A stretch of DNA of 64,000 bases from Chlorogloeopsis fritschii PCC 6912 (GTDB taxonomy: Bacteria > Cyanobacteriota > Cyanobacteriia > Cyanobacteriales > Nostocaceae). Below the pieces are notes generated by a model. The model was not told the DNA's origin. It worked only from the letters and a program-made list of their open reading frames with translations, and made no database searches. Position numbers and translations under genes: made by a program. The stretch covers positions 62,001 through 126,000 of the forward strand of contig NZ_AJLN01000045.1 of assembly GCF_000317285.1 (NCBI RefSeq), read 5' to 3'. This document shows positions 36,586 through 45,800 of the stretch, piece after piece (position 1 is the stretch's first letter; every line of letters begins with the position of its first letter).

Positions 36586-38172
36586 TTAGACAAAGTCATC
36601 TGCAATAATCCGCTCGATGCACCGTTCCGCAAGGGCAGCAATGGTGAGAGAAGGGTTGGCACATGCAGTATAGCCAGGAATCATCGCACCATCTACAACA
36701 TATAAACCCTTATAGCCTTTAACTCTGCCGTAAAAATCACAGACTTTTCCAAGTACGGCACCACCGAGCGGATGTAATGTTATCTCATCTAGTACGCGGG
36801 CAGTTTTAGGCTGATACGTGCTGTTTGTATTGGCTTGGTTAAGTTTTTGGTATGTTTTTAAGGTCGCTTGACGTAGCTGAATTATTTCTGGATCGTATAT
36901 CGGCCAAGTCAGTCGCACGCTATTGGTAAAGGGATCAAACTGGAAACTCCCTTTCGCCGAACCGATGCTAAATCCCAATGAATAAAGATAATCTTGCCGT
37001 GTTTCGTTCCATTTTGGGTATGGTTGAAGCGCTGTTGGTGCAATTGGGTTGGCATGATCTTCAATTACAGCGCTTAATGGCCCGCCTTGACTGGGATTAG
37101 TGGGTGGTAGACCAACTCTAAGACCAAGAGTATCACCATTACCACCCCAGAATTTTCCGACAGCGTCATTTAGCTTGGGGAGCGTTCCTTTAGCTTTTGC
37201 CTTGACTAGAAGCTTAGATGTTCCCATGGAACCAGCCGCTAAGAAAACGTGCTTACTCGTAAAGGTGCGCTTTTGCAGAACATTCCCACCTTCATCAATT
37301 TGGTTGCAAAAAACTGCATAACGATGCTCCGACATCTCATAAATATCCGTGACTACGTGTAATGGCAAAATTTGAACAAACCCACTCTGTTCTGCCTGTA
37401 ACAGGTAGTTGCGATCCAAGCTGTTCTTGCAACCGCTGTTATTCCCATACAAAAATTCACCAACGATCGCAGAGGGAACCCGCTCTCCAGATATCTCCTG
37501 GCGAACCACATCCCAATCTAGGTTCATGTCCAATAGTTTTCCGGGCAATCCTGCATTTGCCGCCTGCTCTAGGGTAATGCGTGTCAGGCGGTAGTAGTCT
37601 GACGCCAATATATCCTCTGGAATGGGGCTGGGCTTTAGTATAGAGCGGACTCTAGGATAGTACACCTCAGCCATCTCATCGTAAGAGATTGATCCCTGGA
37701 AGACTCGATCGAAATTAGCGCGTGTTGGTTCGTAAGTAGCTGCAGAGTAGACAAGAGAACCGCCACCCACACCTGCACCTGCTAACACACCGATGCCGTT
37801 TTCCCCCAAAACCTCCAACACACCGGTACAGTCATCAATGGCAGCAGGCTTAAAAACACCAAGTAAAGGAACAGAAGAAGAGTTTAGCCAAAAAGAGCGA
37901 CTATCTGGAGCACGCAGGCTAGAAAAGGTGTTTTGTTCTTCAGTCAAAGTCCAACGACGCCCGCGTTCCAGCACAAGAGTTTGTACTCCAGCTTGCGCCA
38001 ACCGCAGCGCCGCAACCGCGCCGCCAAAGCCACTGCCAATCACGATCGCATCTATAGGTTCACTCTGATTTGCCCAGGAACGCAAGACATCAAGGCTGGT
38101 GACTGTATAACCTCCAAGAGCAAAAGCACTAGCTTTGAGGAAACGCCGTCGGTGGATGTAGCGATTATTCAT
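36586..38172 (-). CDS. GMC-type oxidoreductase (cholesterol-oxidase-like)
   Basis: 528 residues. A twin-basic N-terminus (RRRFLKASAFALGG) suggests Tat export. The FAD motif is AIVIGSGFGGAVAALRLAQAG. The C-terminus (HPLGGAVLGKVCDFYGRVKGYKG, VVDGAMIPGYTACANPSLTIAALAERC) is the GMC_C region with the catalytic His context. It probably oxidises an alcohol or sterol-like substrate. Convergent with the SulP gene, with only 4 bp between them. Confidence 0.85.
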   Translation of the reverse strand: MNNRYIHRRRFLKASAFALGGYTVTSLDVLRSWANQSEPIDAIVIGSGFGGAVAALRLAQAGVQTLVLERGRRWTLTEEQNTFSSLRAPDSRSFWLNSSSVPLLGVFKPAAIDDCTGVLEVLGENGIGVLAGAGVGGGSLVYSAATYEPTRANFDRVFQGSISYDEMAEVYYPRVRSILKPSPIPEDILASDYYRLTRITLEQAANAGLPGKLLDMNLDWDVVRQEISGERVPSAIVGEFLYGNNSGCKNSLDRNYLLQAEQSGFVQILPLHVVTDIYEMSEHRYAVFCNQIDEGGNVLQKRTFTSKHVFLAAGSMGTSKLLVKAKAKGTLPKLNDAVGKFWGGNGDTLGLRVGLPPTNPSQGGPLSAVIEDHANPIAPTALQPYPKWNETRQDYLYSLGFSIGSAKGSFQFDPFTNSVRLTWPIYDPEIIQLRQATLKTYQKLNQANTNSTYQPKTARVLDEITLHPLGGAVLGKVCDFYGRVKGYKGLYVVDGAMIPGYTACANPSLTIAALAERCIERIIADDFV

Positions 38173-38343
38173 AAGTATTTCTTGTCATACTTAGTAGAAA
38201 TTAGACTCCACATATAGCACGGAAGCCTGTGAAGCAGTAATTCATATGCAACTTTGATGCCAGTACAAATAGTGTGAAGCGCGATCGCACTGGCGTGACG
38301 GACTAATTTAGTGCATAAATATAAATCTTGTGGTAAATCTTGT

Positions 38344-38366
38344 GGTGTGGACATCTTGTCCGCACC
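38344..38366. repeat. Palindromic GGTGTGGACA...TGTCCGCACC hairpin
   Basis: Near-perfect 10-bp arms around TCT. Resembles the dispersed GTGCGGGCAAGATGCCCGCAC-type hairpins common in cyanobacterial intergenic DNA. Preceded by a tandem TAAATCTTGTGG pair. Confidence 0.5.
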
Positions 38367-38406
38367 GGACGGGTTAGAAGCTCATCCCACAAGTTTATAA
38401 ATGTGC

Positions 38407-38940
38407 CTATAAATGTGCCTGCCCTGTGTGGATCTCGTAGTATAGAAGTGGTCGTCCGTTGACGATCGCCCGCCGAGTTCGAGACATACCCAGAGCCTCA
38501 AGTACCCTAATCGAAGCTTCATTCGGTTCATCGACATCTGCGATCGCCCATTCCAAACCAAGCACGTCAAAAGCATAACAAAGTACAGCCCGTGCGGCTT
38601 CTTTTGCGTAGCCGCGTCCCCAAAGTAAGGGACAAGTACCAAAAATGAGACTCGGCGCTTCCTGGGAGAAATGAAGCAAACCTGCGAATCCCGCGATCAA
38701 GTCACTTTGATTTTCAAAAAATAGCCAAATCCCGTAGCCGTAATTTGCAAAATTCGCTGCACTTGTTTCAATAAAAGATTGCGCTTCCTCACGGGAAATT
38801 TGGCGATCGTCAAAGAGGAAGTGCCGCACATTAGCATCAGTCCATAGCTCGTGCAAGGAGTCAAGATCCTCGCTCTGGCATGGACGCAGGCTCAATCGTT
38901 CAGTGTGAAGCAAGTACGCGCTCATAATTAAGTCCAACAA
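38407..38940 (-). CDS. RimJ/RimL-type GNAT acetyltransferase
   Basis: 177 residues. LHTERLSLRPCQSEDLDSLHELW is the RimJ-like start. GTCPLLWGRGYAKEAARAVLCYAF is the acetyl-CoA loop and VDEPNEASIRVLEALGM the conserved closing motif. It acetylates an N-terminus or small molecule. Stand-alone. Confidence 0.88.
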   Translation of the reverse strand: MLDLIMSAYLLHTERLSLRPCQSEDLDSLHELWTDANVRHFLFDDRQISREEAQSFIETSAANFANYGYGIWLFFENQSDLIAGFAGLLHFSQEAPSLIFGTCPLLWGRGYAKEAARAVLCYAFDVLGLEWAIADVDEPNEASIRVLEALGMSRTRRAIVNGRPLLYYEIHTGQAHL

Positions 38941-39012
38941 CAGCGGCTCTCGTCTATCTGCTGCAATGTAATATTAACTTGCTGATACCATTGATCTATA
39001 AAGAAGCTCTTT

Positions 39013-39068
39013 ATTTAGCCCGCGCAGGTGGGCTTAGTTCTTATAGCCCAACCCTTCTAGGGTTTGGG
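39013..39068 (+). repeat. Two-hairpin interspersed repeat
   Basis: TTTAGCCCGCGCAGGTGGGCT, shown only in part here, is followed by TAGTTCTTATAGCC and a CAACCCTTCTAGGGTTTGG stem. Same architecture as 31659-31710 in the opposite orientation. Confidence 0.6.
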
Positions 39069-39159
39069 TGATATAGATATAGATATTAAATGCATTGTTA
39101 CAGAGAATTGGTATGACATCGCGATCGCCTTTTACGTCAGTGAAAATCACATTGATGTT

Positions 39160-39305
39160 ATGATCGAAGACGTTCGGTTCTGGTGGGGAGCAGCCACCAG
39201 AGGTAACGGGGAAAGTACGGTGCAAATCCGACGCTGTCCCGCAACTGTAATCAAGTCAAAAGTCACATAACTTTTGTCCTTGTAAGTCAGGATGCCCGCC
39301 GAAGT
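39160..39305 (+). promoter_or_regulatory. Cobalamin (B12) riboswitch
   Basis: Contains GGGAAAGTACGGTGCAAATC, then the B12-box-like GTCCCGCAACTGTAA segment and the closing GTCAGGATGCCCGCC. These are the conserved core blocks of the AdoCbl riboswitch. It lies about 35 bp before the DUF1636 gene and should repress it when cobalamin is plentiful. Confidence 0.92.
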
Positions 39306-39340
39306 TAATCAATGTATTTTTATGTATCTGCGAGGAACAG

Positions 39341-39760
39341 ATGACAGCCACAGCAAATATTTCCGCAACCAAGGGCACTAATGCCCCTTCTCATACTTTA
39401 TTTGTTTGTAAAACTTGCGCCACCACATGGCAAGATGGCAAGCGAGTTGGTGAAAGTGGAGGGCAAAAGCTACTAAAACAGCTGCAAAACCTATCACAAG
39501 ACTGGCACTTGAAAAATTATTTTCCAATTCAGGAAGTTGAATGCATGAGCGCTTGCAGTCATTCTTGCGTCGTCGCTTTTGCTGGTTCTGGTAAATTAAC
39601 TTATCTGTTTGGAGATTTACCAATCGATAACAGTGCATCTGCAATCTTAGAATGTGCTAGCCAATACTATGCTAAACCCGATGGTTTACTGCCTTGGTCA
39701 GAACGTCCTGAACCCCTCAAGAAAGGCATTTTGGCTAGGATTCCATCCTTACCCCAGTAA
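39341..39760 (+). CDS. DUF1636 metal-binding protein under B12 riboswitch control
   Basis: 139 residues. Cysteines at LFVCKTCATT and VECMSACSHSCVVAF form a ferredoxin-like Cys set (C-x2-C ... C-x3-C-x3-C). The family occurs near cobalamin and cobalt-uptake genes. GAGGAA lies before the ATG. It probably binds metal or an Fe-S cluster and serves cobalt/B12 homeostasis. This is inferred from the riboswitch and the family, not from known biochemistry. Confidence 0.85.
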   Translation: MTATANISATKGTNAPSHTLFVCKTCATTWQDGKRVGESGGQKLLKQLQNLSQDWHLKNYFPIQEVECMSACSHSCVVAFAGSGKLTYLFGDLPIDNSASAILECASQYYAKPDGLLPWSERPEPLKKGILARIPSLPQ

Positions 39761-39777
39761 AGACTATGTCAGGGTTG

Positions 39778-40455
39778 TTAATTCACTGTTTCTTGTACCA
39801 GTACTAATCTTCCTTCTTTGTATGCCTGCCGCAAGGCTATAGCCTCTGCCACAATCTGTTGGGCGCTCAGTCCCTCTGTATCCATCATCTTTTGTAGAGT
39901 AGTTCCAGTCCGTTCATTTTCTTCATGAATGGGTGGAATTTGACAGTACCTGCCGCCATTTTTTGTCCGTCTCCAGATGCTGGGCTTTTCGGGTTTTATT
40001 TCCCTGGGTTGACGTTGCTTTCTGACTAGCTCTCGTACTGCTTTTTGAGAAACTTCTGCTAAATCTAAGAGCTGATCGATGACTGGCTGATATTTCTTGC
40101 TGTTTTCTGCTAGCTGATATATGGTTCTCGGTTCAATTTGCGCTAAATCTTGAGGCGAGAACTTTTGAAAGGCTGCTGCCACTTTTAGATATTTCTTCTC
40201 CTCACCCAAGAAGCCGTGTTCATCAAGCAGCTTCTTGTATTCCCGCTTGGAGTGCGTCTTTTTAAATTCGGCTAAAAAGAAGGCATGACGCAGAATAGTT
40301 GCGGTGACATGAAAGAGTGCCCCAAAAGAGGAATTTAGATCGCCAGAAAGCGCTGCCATCTCAGCCTGCTCTTTCTCGTATTGCTTAAAGGAGGATTCGC
40401 TAATTGTTTTAGAATCAACTTGGGCTGCTATTACACTGTGCATTTGTGTCGTCAT
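39778..40455 (-). CDS. Conserved hypothetical protein, mostly helical
   Basis: 225 residues, charged and helix-rich (many K/E/Q). A central DLAEVSQKAVRELVRKQRQP region and a C-terminal LSAQQIVAEAIALRQAY look like small helical or HTH-like modules. The family was not recognised. Convergent with the DUF1636 gene. Function unknown. Confidence 0.65.
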   Translation of the reverse strand: MTTQMHSVIAAQVDSKTISESSFKQYEKEQAEMAALSGDLNSSFGALFHVTATILRHAFFLAEFKKTHSKREYKKLLDEHGFLGEEKKYLKVAAAFQKFSPQDLAQIEPRTIYQLAENSKKYQPVIDQLLDLAEVSQKAVRELVRKQRQPREIKPEKPSIWRRTKNGGRYCQIPPIHEENERTGTTLQKMMDTEGLSAQQIVAEAIALRQAYKEGRLVLVQETVN

Positions 40456-40704
40456 AAAGCGATCGCACTATTGTGCTGTTGGCAAAATTTAGCTTAACTA
40501 GAACAATTGTACTACTTTAAGGACAAGAAGAATCCCCGAACATACTAAAATTTTTGAGAAGAATGATGAAAGATTTATACAAGTAGGGACAGGTGACAGG
40601 GGACTAGGGATTAGGAAAGATGAGGAAGATGGGGAGGATGGGGAGAAACCGCTTCCCAGTGGGAGGTTAGTAGTAGAGATGCTATTACTTAATTTTCACG
40701 CAGT

Positions 40705-41055
40705 TTACTTGGAGCCACCTTTAGGAATCATTGTGTCAGGAATATGCTCTAACCCCCATTCAATCATTGCTACCAGCACAGGGCGAAGACTCTGTCCTCG
40801 TTCTGTAAGTTGGTAGTTCATTCGCCGCGGATGATTGCCATAGGGCTGTTTTACTATCAAATTTAAGTCTTCAAGAGACTTGAGCCGATTTGCCAAGATA
40901 TTAGTGGAAATTCCTTCCGGAGATTCTAAAAACTCCTCAAATCGCTGTTTGCCAAAAAACATCATGTCTCTAATTACCAACAGTGTCCAGCGATCGCCAA
41001 TTAGATCCAGCGTGGATGCGATCGGACAGTAGGAGCGTTTTAATTGTGCCATCAA
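40705..41055 (-). CDS. HxlR-family transcriptional regulator
   Basis: 116 residues. CPIASTLDLIGDRWTLLVIRDMMFFGKQRFEEF is the HxlR helix-turn-helix, including the redox-capable N-terminal Cys. NHPRRMNYQLTERGQSLRPVLVAM completes the winged helix. Divergent from the cupin gene across 91 bp, with a palindrome in between. Probably controls that gene and itself. Confidence 0.93.
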   Translation of the reverse strand: MMAQLKRSYCPIASTLDLIGDRWTLLVIRDMMFFGKQRFEEFLESPEGISTNILANRLKSLEDLNLIVKQPYGNHPRRMNYQLTERGQSLRPVLVAMIEWGLEHIPDTMIPKGGSK

Positions 41056-41093
41056 TCTAAAATCTGAATTTCAAGATTACTTGCATTTTACAA

Positions 41094-41113
41094 GTTAACT
41101 TTGCTAAAGTAAC
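41094..41113. promoter_or_regulatory. Operator-like palindrome between HxlR and cupin genes
   Basis: GTTAACTTTGCTAAAGTAAC is an imperfect 20-bp palindrome. ACTTGCA and AACTTGCAA half-sites flank it. It is a likely HxlR binding site; not tested. Confidence 0.45.
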
Positions 41114-41146
41114 TTTTAACTTGCAATTTAAAACCTAAGGATAACC

Positions 41147-41623
41147 ATGATGCAACCGATACCAATAGCCAAAACTGGGCAGAACTTCGCTGTTGTGGAT
41201 TTAGGGAAATTCTCTGATTTGCATCAGTATGTTTTTGAGGCTGAGGAACACTCGATTAAGCTGGAAGGCAAAGTCTTTTTAAAACAATTGCTTAACCTAA
41301 CTAGTGCAGAGATTTCCCTTAACACTTTACAGCCTCTGAAGTCCATACCGTTCTATCATAAGCACCGATTAAACGAGGAAATTTATATTTTTATTCAAGG
41401 TCAAGGAGAGTTTCAAGTAGACGATCGCGTATTTCCAGTGTGTGAGGGAACTGTAGTGCGTGTGGATTCTGAAGGGGAGCGCTGCTTGCGCAATACCTCA
41501 GATGGGGAACAGCTGAACTGGATAGTGATTCAATCACGAGCAGGTTCTTATCGCGATCGCACAATTGAAGATGGGTACGGTGTGCAGAAGCGGGTGAGTT
41601 GGGTTGGCAAACAACGGATTTGA
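41147..41623 (+). CDS. Cupin-domain protein
   Basis: 158 residues. Cupin motif 1 is present as SIPFYHKHRLNEEIYIFIQG (His-x-His...Glu) with the following GEFQVDD and GTVVRVDSEGERCLRN strands. Single-domain cupins bind a metal and act as dioxygenases, isomerases or sensors. Divergently placed next to an HxlR regulator, which suggests response to aromatic or electrophilic compounds. Confidence 0.85.
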   Translation: MMQPIPIAKTGQNFAVVDLGKFSDLHQYVFEAEEHSIKLEGKVFLKQLLNLTSAEISLNTLQPLKSIPFYHKHRLNEEIYIFIQGQGEFQVDDRVFPVCEGTVVRVDSEGERCLRNTSDGEQLNWIVIQSRAGSYRDRTIEDGYGVQKRVSWVGKQRI

Positions 41624-41709
41624 ACTTAGTATGTTCGTTTTCGTACTTTTATGCCTTGGCATGGCATTTGCAAGGGCAGGTCATAATCGGTCATAACTTG
41701 CCCTACAAA

Positions 41710-42483
41710 CTAGAACTTATAACTCAAAACTTGTATTGCCCCATTCTCCGGTAAATTACCAGAACTAATAGTAATTGTGTCACTATTGCTACGGCGTACT
41801 GTCATTCCATCCATTAATTTCAAAAAATCATCTAAAGGAGAAATATCGCAGGTGCTAGCATCTGCTGCTTGTGTACGGTAATGGGTAGGAATGATTAGTT
41901 TCGGATTTATGACTTGAATTGCCTGTTTTGCTTCTTGAGCATTATAAGCTTTTGGCCCACCTCCCACAGGTACAAATGCTACATCGGGACGTCCAATCAG
42001 GATTTTTTGTTCAATGGAAATGGGTGCAGCAGCTCCTCCTAAATGTAGGATATTGATTCCAGACTGATTCCATTGCCAAGCCGTATTTTTACCAAATTGC
42101 CTGCCCCCTTTGCGATCGTGATCTATAGCAATTCCTTGGAATTTAATTCCTTGAAATTCGTAAGCTCCTGCTTCGTAAATTAACTTGGGATTTCCAGGTA
42201 GATTTTCCACTGCGCCTTCATCCAGCAGTTGACTGCTAATCAGCACTAAATCTGCTGCCACTTTTGGCGCACGATAACCGGCGGTACAACCAACTGTACG
42301 AAATGGATTAACCAGAATTTTCGTACCACCGCCAGTAAATAGAAAGCAAGTGTGCCCCAACCACTGAACTGTTAATGAACCACCGCGAGATTGGGCATTA
42401 GCTTGCAGGCGAGAACCCAAACTAGTGATTATGGTTGTTGCCAACCCCGCTCCAGCATAGCCCATCAATTGCCGTCGTTTCAT
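41710..42483 (-). CDS. Exported MBL-fold (UlaG/L-ascorbate-lactonase-like) hydrolase
   Basis: 257 residues. N-terminal MKRRQLMGYAGAGLATTIIT looks like a Tat or lipoprotein-type export signal. LTVQWLGHTCFLFTGGGTKILVNP and the IIPTHYRT histidine match MBL-fold UlaG-like proteins, and VFVPVGGGPKAYNAQEA is the family's later motif. A partial metal-binding set is visible. It starts 3 bp after the pabA/trpG gene, so the two share a transcript. Confidence 0.82.
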   Translation of the reverse strand: MKRRQLMGYAGAGLATTIITSLGSRLQANAQSRGGSLTVQWLGHTCFLFTGGGTKILVNPFRTVGCTAGYRAPKVAADLVLISSQLLDEGAVENLPGNPKLIYEAGAYEFQGIKFQGIAIDHDRKGGRQFGKNTAWQWNQSGINILHLGGAAAPISIEQKILIGRPDVAFVPVGGGPKAYNAQEAKQAIQVINPKLIIPTHYRTQAADASTCDISPLDDFLKLMDGMTVRRSNSDTITISSGNLPENGAIQVLSYKF

Positions 42484-42486
42484 TAA

Positions 42487-43092
42487 TTACTCTCTCGTCC
42501 TCATTTGTAATGTTGCCAAAAAGTTTCGCAGTAACTGCTTACCTGAAGATGTGAGAACACTCTCTGGGTGAAATTGGACGCCTTCTACATGAGGATAGTT
42601 CCGGTGTCGCACTCCCATGATTGTGCCATCTTCAACCCAAGCCGTAATCTCTAACACGTCTGGGCAAGTTTGGCGCTCAATTACCAAACTGTGATATCGG
42701 GTTGCAGTCATGGGATTTTCCAATCCCTGGAAAACACCGATCCCAGTGTGAGAAACTTGAGAAGTTTTGCCGTGCATCAACTCTGGTGCAGAGACTATTC
42801 TACCTCCAAATACCTGACCGATACTTTGATGCCCCAAACAAACTCCCAGAATTGGCAAATTAGCTCCGAGTTTTTCAATCAATTCTAGAGAAATTCCCGC
42901 ATCTTCTGGACGCCCTGGGCCTGGAGATATTACAACTCCATCTGGCTTGAGAGCACGAATTTCATCTAGGGTAATTTTATCGTTACGAAAAACTTTAATA
43001 TCAGCCGCTACCGGGAACTCTACCGCCAATTCTCCTAAATACTGAACTAAATTATAAGTAAAGCTATCGTAATTATCGATAACTATAATCAC
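42487..43092 (-). CDS. pabA: Anthranilate/aminodeoxychorismate synthase glutamine amidotransferase subunit
   Basis: 201 residues, a stand-alone class I glutaminase. [20 protein letters not shown], the nucleophile region [16 protein letters not shown] (catalytic Cys) and [10 protein letters not shown] (His/Glu) are all present. It supplies NH3 to TrpE or PabB; pabA and trpG cannot be told apart from sequence alone. Part of the minus-strand block with dgkA, ybeY and prfB. Confidence 0.9.
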   Translation of the reverse strand: MIIVIDNYDSFTYNLVQYLGELAVEFPVAADIKVFRNDKITLDEIRALKPDGVVISPGPGRPEDAGISLELIEKLGANLPILGVCLGHQSIGQVFGGRIVSAPELMHGKTSQVSHTGIGVFQGLENPMTATRYHSLVIERQTCPDVLEITAWVEDGTIMGVRHRNYPHVEGVQFHPESVLTSSGKQLLRNFLATLQMRTRE

Positions 43093-43182
43093 AACTTATC
43101 ACCCCTAATTTATATCAATAATCACTACCTAAACAAACTTATTACACATTCCCTGTTCCCTATAGAATGCGATCGCTACTAT

Positions 43183-43641
43183 TCAAAAAGCAGAGGAAAT
43201 TAAGGTTAACAAAGGAGGTAACAAGAGCGTACCAGCCACCAATACTGCGACTAAAGCAGATACAAGCACAGCACCAGCAGCACAATCTTTGGCAATTTTT
43301 GCTAATTCGTGGTATGTCTGCTTCACTGTTAAATCAACTACTGACTCAATCGCCGTATTCAGTAGTTCCAAAGCTAAAACCAAACCACTAGTTATACCAA
43401 TTACTGCTATTTCTACCGTTTTTAAATGCAAAAATAAACTTAACCCAAGTGCCAAAATGCAAACACATACGTGAATGCGAAAATTGCGCTGAGTTTGAAA
43501 TGCGTAACTTATCCCACACCAGGCATACTTAAAACTAACAAATAAACTTGAGGCAACTTGCCAGGATAGCTCCCGCTTTTTAGTCACCACTTTTTCTAAA
43601 GGATTTGTCGTCGGTGATGGAACTGGTTGGGACATAGTCAT
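43183..43641 (-). CDS. dgkA: Diacylglycerol/undecaprenol kinase
   Basis: 152 residues with about three membrane helices. The signature ALELLNTAIESVVDL and the following AKDCAAGAVLVSA are standard for DgkA. It phosphorylates undecaprenol or diacylglycerol in the inner membrane. Immediately downstream of ybeY, as in many cyanobacteria. Confidence 0.92.
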   Translation of the reverse strand: MTMSQPVPSPTTNPLEKVVTKKRELSWQVASSLFVSFKYAWCGISYAFQTQRNFRIHVCVCILALGLSLFLHLKTVEIAVIGITSGLVLALELLNTAIESVVDLTVKQTYHELAKIAKDCAAGAVLVSALVAVLVAGTLLLPPLLTLISSAF

Positions 43642-43758
43642 AAAAATACAGCAGCAGATTTTGTTTAACTGAAATTTCTGGCCGATTTTAATCGCATATC
43701 AGACTTTATGCCAATTTATTACAAAAGTAATACACGTTCGCGGTTATGCAGCCACGTG

Positions 43759-44286
43759 TTATTCTATATCAATATCTATACCTACTGATTCAAGTAATAT
43801 TACTTGCTGTTTGAGCATTTTTGCCAAACTTTCTTCATCAGGGTGATCCCAGCCAAGTAAGTGTAATAATCCGTGAGCACCTAACCAGGCTAATTCAGTT
43901 TGTAAGGAATGCTCCAGCTGTTGAGCTTGTCTTTGAGCAGTATCGATGGAAATAACAATGTCACCTAGATACAGGGGCAAGGAAGCAAGCATTTCGTCGG
44001 ACTGCGGACATTCTACTTCTAATGCGGCGAAGGATAAAACATCTGTAGGCTTATTTTGAAGACGATACTGAGCATTTAACACTTGAATTTCAGCATCGTT
44101 TGTCAAACGCAACCCTAATTCGTAGTTTGTTGCGGGTGGAAGATTGGGTTGTAGTATTTCCAACCAGCAATTAAACCACTTTTCCCAAGTTTCTACACTA
44201 ATTTGGGTATTAGCATCCCTAGTATCTGTAGCTGCCGATTGAGAAGACTCAAACACAAAATCCTGCACGCATACTTCAACTTGCAC
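43759..44286 (-). CDS. ybeY: Endoribonuclease YbeY
   Basis: 175 residues. HGLLHLLGWDHPDEE carries the H-x3-H-x4/5-D-H zinc site. NKPTDVLSFAALE is the second conserved stretch. It acts in 16S rRNA maturation and ribosome quality control. The N-terminus is slightly longer than E. coli YbeY. Flanked by a small DUF3285-like gene and dgkA. Confidence 0.95.
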   Translation of the reverse strand: MQVEVCVQDFVFESSQSAATDTRDANTQISVETWEKWFNCWLEILQPNLPPATNYELGLRLTNDAEIQVLNAQYRLQNKPTDVLSFAALEVECPQSDEMLASLPLYLGDIVISIDTAQRQAQQLEHSLQTELAWLGAHGLLHLLGWDHPDEESLAKMLKQQVILLESVGIDIDIE

Positions 44287-44325
44287 CAGTCAAAAAATCT
44301 CCTATGCTTAGGTTGTGGTAGACGA

Positions 44326-44481
44326 TCAACGAGTTAGGTAAGCCAAGCCCACAAGGACAGCTAAAAGCCCTACAGTAGTTAGGAAAAAATGTTTTAAAGA
44401 AGTTAGTCGCTTTTGCACCATGTTTCGCATGGCAAGTTTGACATAGCTCGGTTGAGATTCTGTAGAAGGAGAGTCGCTCAT
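44326..44481 (-). CDS. Small DUF3285-type membrane protein
   Basis: 51 residues: MSDSPSTESQPSYVKLAMRN at the N-terminus, then a single hydrophobic segment (FFLTTVGLLAVLVGLAYL). It matches my recollection of the cyanobacterial DUF3285 family, which sits next to ybeY. Forty bp upstream of ybeY on the same strand. Function unknown. Confidence 0.75.
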   Translation of the reverse strand: MSDSPSTESQPSYVKLAMRNMVQKRLTSLKHFFLTTVGLLAVLVGLAYLTR

Positions 44482-44530
44482 AATGATTTGCTCACAATTC
44501 TTCTATAAATGTAACAGTTTGTTTAGTGAA

Positions 44531-44672
44531 TAGTGAGTGGTTAGTGGTTAGTGGAGACGCGCTGTTTGAAGCGTCTTTACCTAGTTAGCGGTTAGTAGGT
44601 ATAAAAAACTATTTACTACCTACTACCTACTATTTACTACCTACTAACTACTAACTACTATCTACTAACAAT
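44531..44672. repeat. Repeat-rich gap between the DUF3285-type gene and prfB
   Basis: TTAGTGG/TTAGTAG heptamer variants and many ACTAACTACTA/ACTACCTACTA units. An AGACGC...GCGTCT hairpin lies at 44555-44576, possibly a terminator. Typical STRR-type DNA. Confidence 0.6.
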
Positions 44673-44680
44673 TTCTTTGA

Positions 44681-45800
44681 TTAGGCGGTAGCTTCTACCA
44701 GTTGGTTTTCTTGCCGGAGATAAGATTGGATGAATATGTCAATCTCACCGTTCATCACATCCATGATCGCAGTCGTTTCCACATCAGTACGTAAATCCTT
44801 CACCATTTGATAGGGGTGAAAAACATAGTTACGGATTTGGTTGCCCCAAGAAGCTTCCACCATATCACCGCGAATTTCGGCAATTTCTTTAGCCCGTTGC
44901 TCTTGGGCGATTACCAACAGTTTGGCTTTGAGGCGAGCAAGAGCTTTTTCTTTGTTTTGCAGTTGACTGCGCTCTTCTGTACAACGCACCGCTATGCCTG
45001 TGGGGATATGAACAATCCGCACGGCTGTTTCGACTTTGTTGACGTTCTGCCCACCTTTTCCACCAGATCTAGATGTGGTAATTTCCAAATCCTTCTCTGG
45101 AATTTCTAATTGTACCGAGTTATCTAACTGTGGCATCACTTCTACTCCGGCAAAACTAGTTTGCCGCTTGCCATTGGCATTGAAAGGTGAAATTCGCACT
45201 AAACGATGAGTACCAGTTTCCGATCGCAAGTAACCGTAGGCATAGCGTCCGGTAATTTCTATGGTGGCAGATTTTATTCCCGCTTCATCACCTTCAGATA
45301 TTTCCGTCAAATGTACCTTATAGCCTTGGTTTTCTCCCCAACGCGTGTACATCCGCAATAGCATTTCAGCCCAATCTTGAGCATCAGTACCACCAGCACC
45401 AGCATTAACCGTTAACACAGCACCTTGTTCATCGTAAGGGCCAGAAAGTAGCTGCTGCAATTCCCACTGATCGAGTTCACGATTCAGTTTGGTAATGGTA
45501 GTTTGGGCTTCTTGCAGTAGTGCTTCATCAGTTTCCAATTCCAAAAGCTCTACTACAGCTTTGCTGTCTTCCAGACTGGTTTGCCACTGATTATACTGCT
45601 GAAGGTGGTTTTTCAGGTCATTGAGTTCTTGCAAAGTTTTTTGAGCTTGAATTTGGTCGTTCCAAAACTCTGGTTGTGCTGCTATTTGTTCTAAATCTTG
45701 AATTTTAGCAGTAAGTGCAGGTATGTCAAAGATAGTCCTGGGTTTTACCCAGGCGATCGCACAACGTTTCAATTTCGCGTTTTAATTCCAGTACTTCCAT
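44681..45800 (-). CDS. prfB: Peptide chain release factor 2 with programmed +1 frameshift
   Basis: The gene starts at [20 protein letters not shown] and runs 24 codons to CTT TGA C (stop at 45728-45726). Shifting +1 joins [20 protein letters not shown] and the rest, giving about 372 residues. The GGQ motif ([10 protein letters not shown]) is near residues 249-251. It recognises UGA/UAA. AGGA just before the slip site mimics the E. coli internal Shine-Dalgarno. RF2 thereby autoregulates its own level. Confidence 0.95.

Noticed and set aside
44807-45109. 100-codon plus-strand frame inside prfB
   Set aside because: Antisense to conserved RF2 sequence including the GGQ motif.
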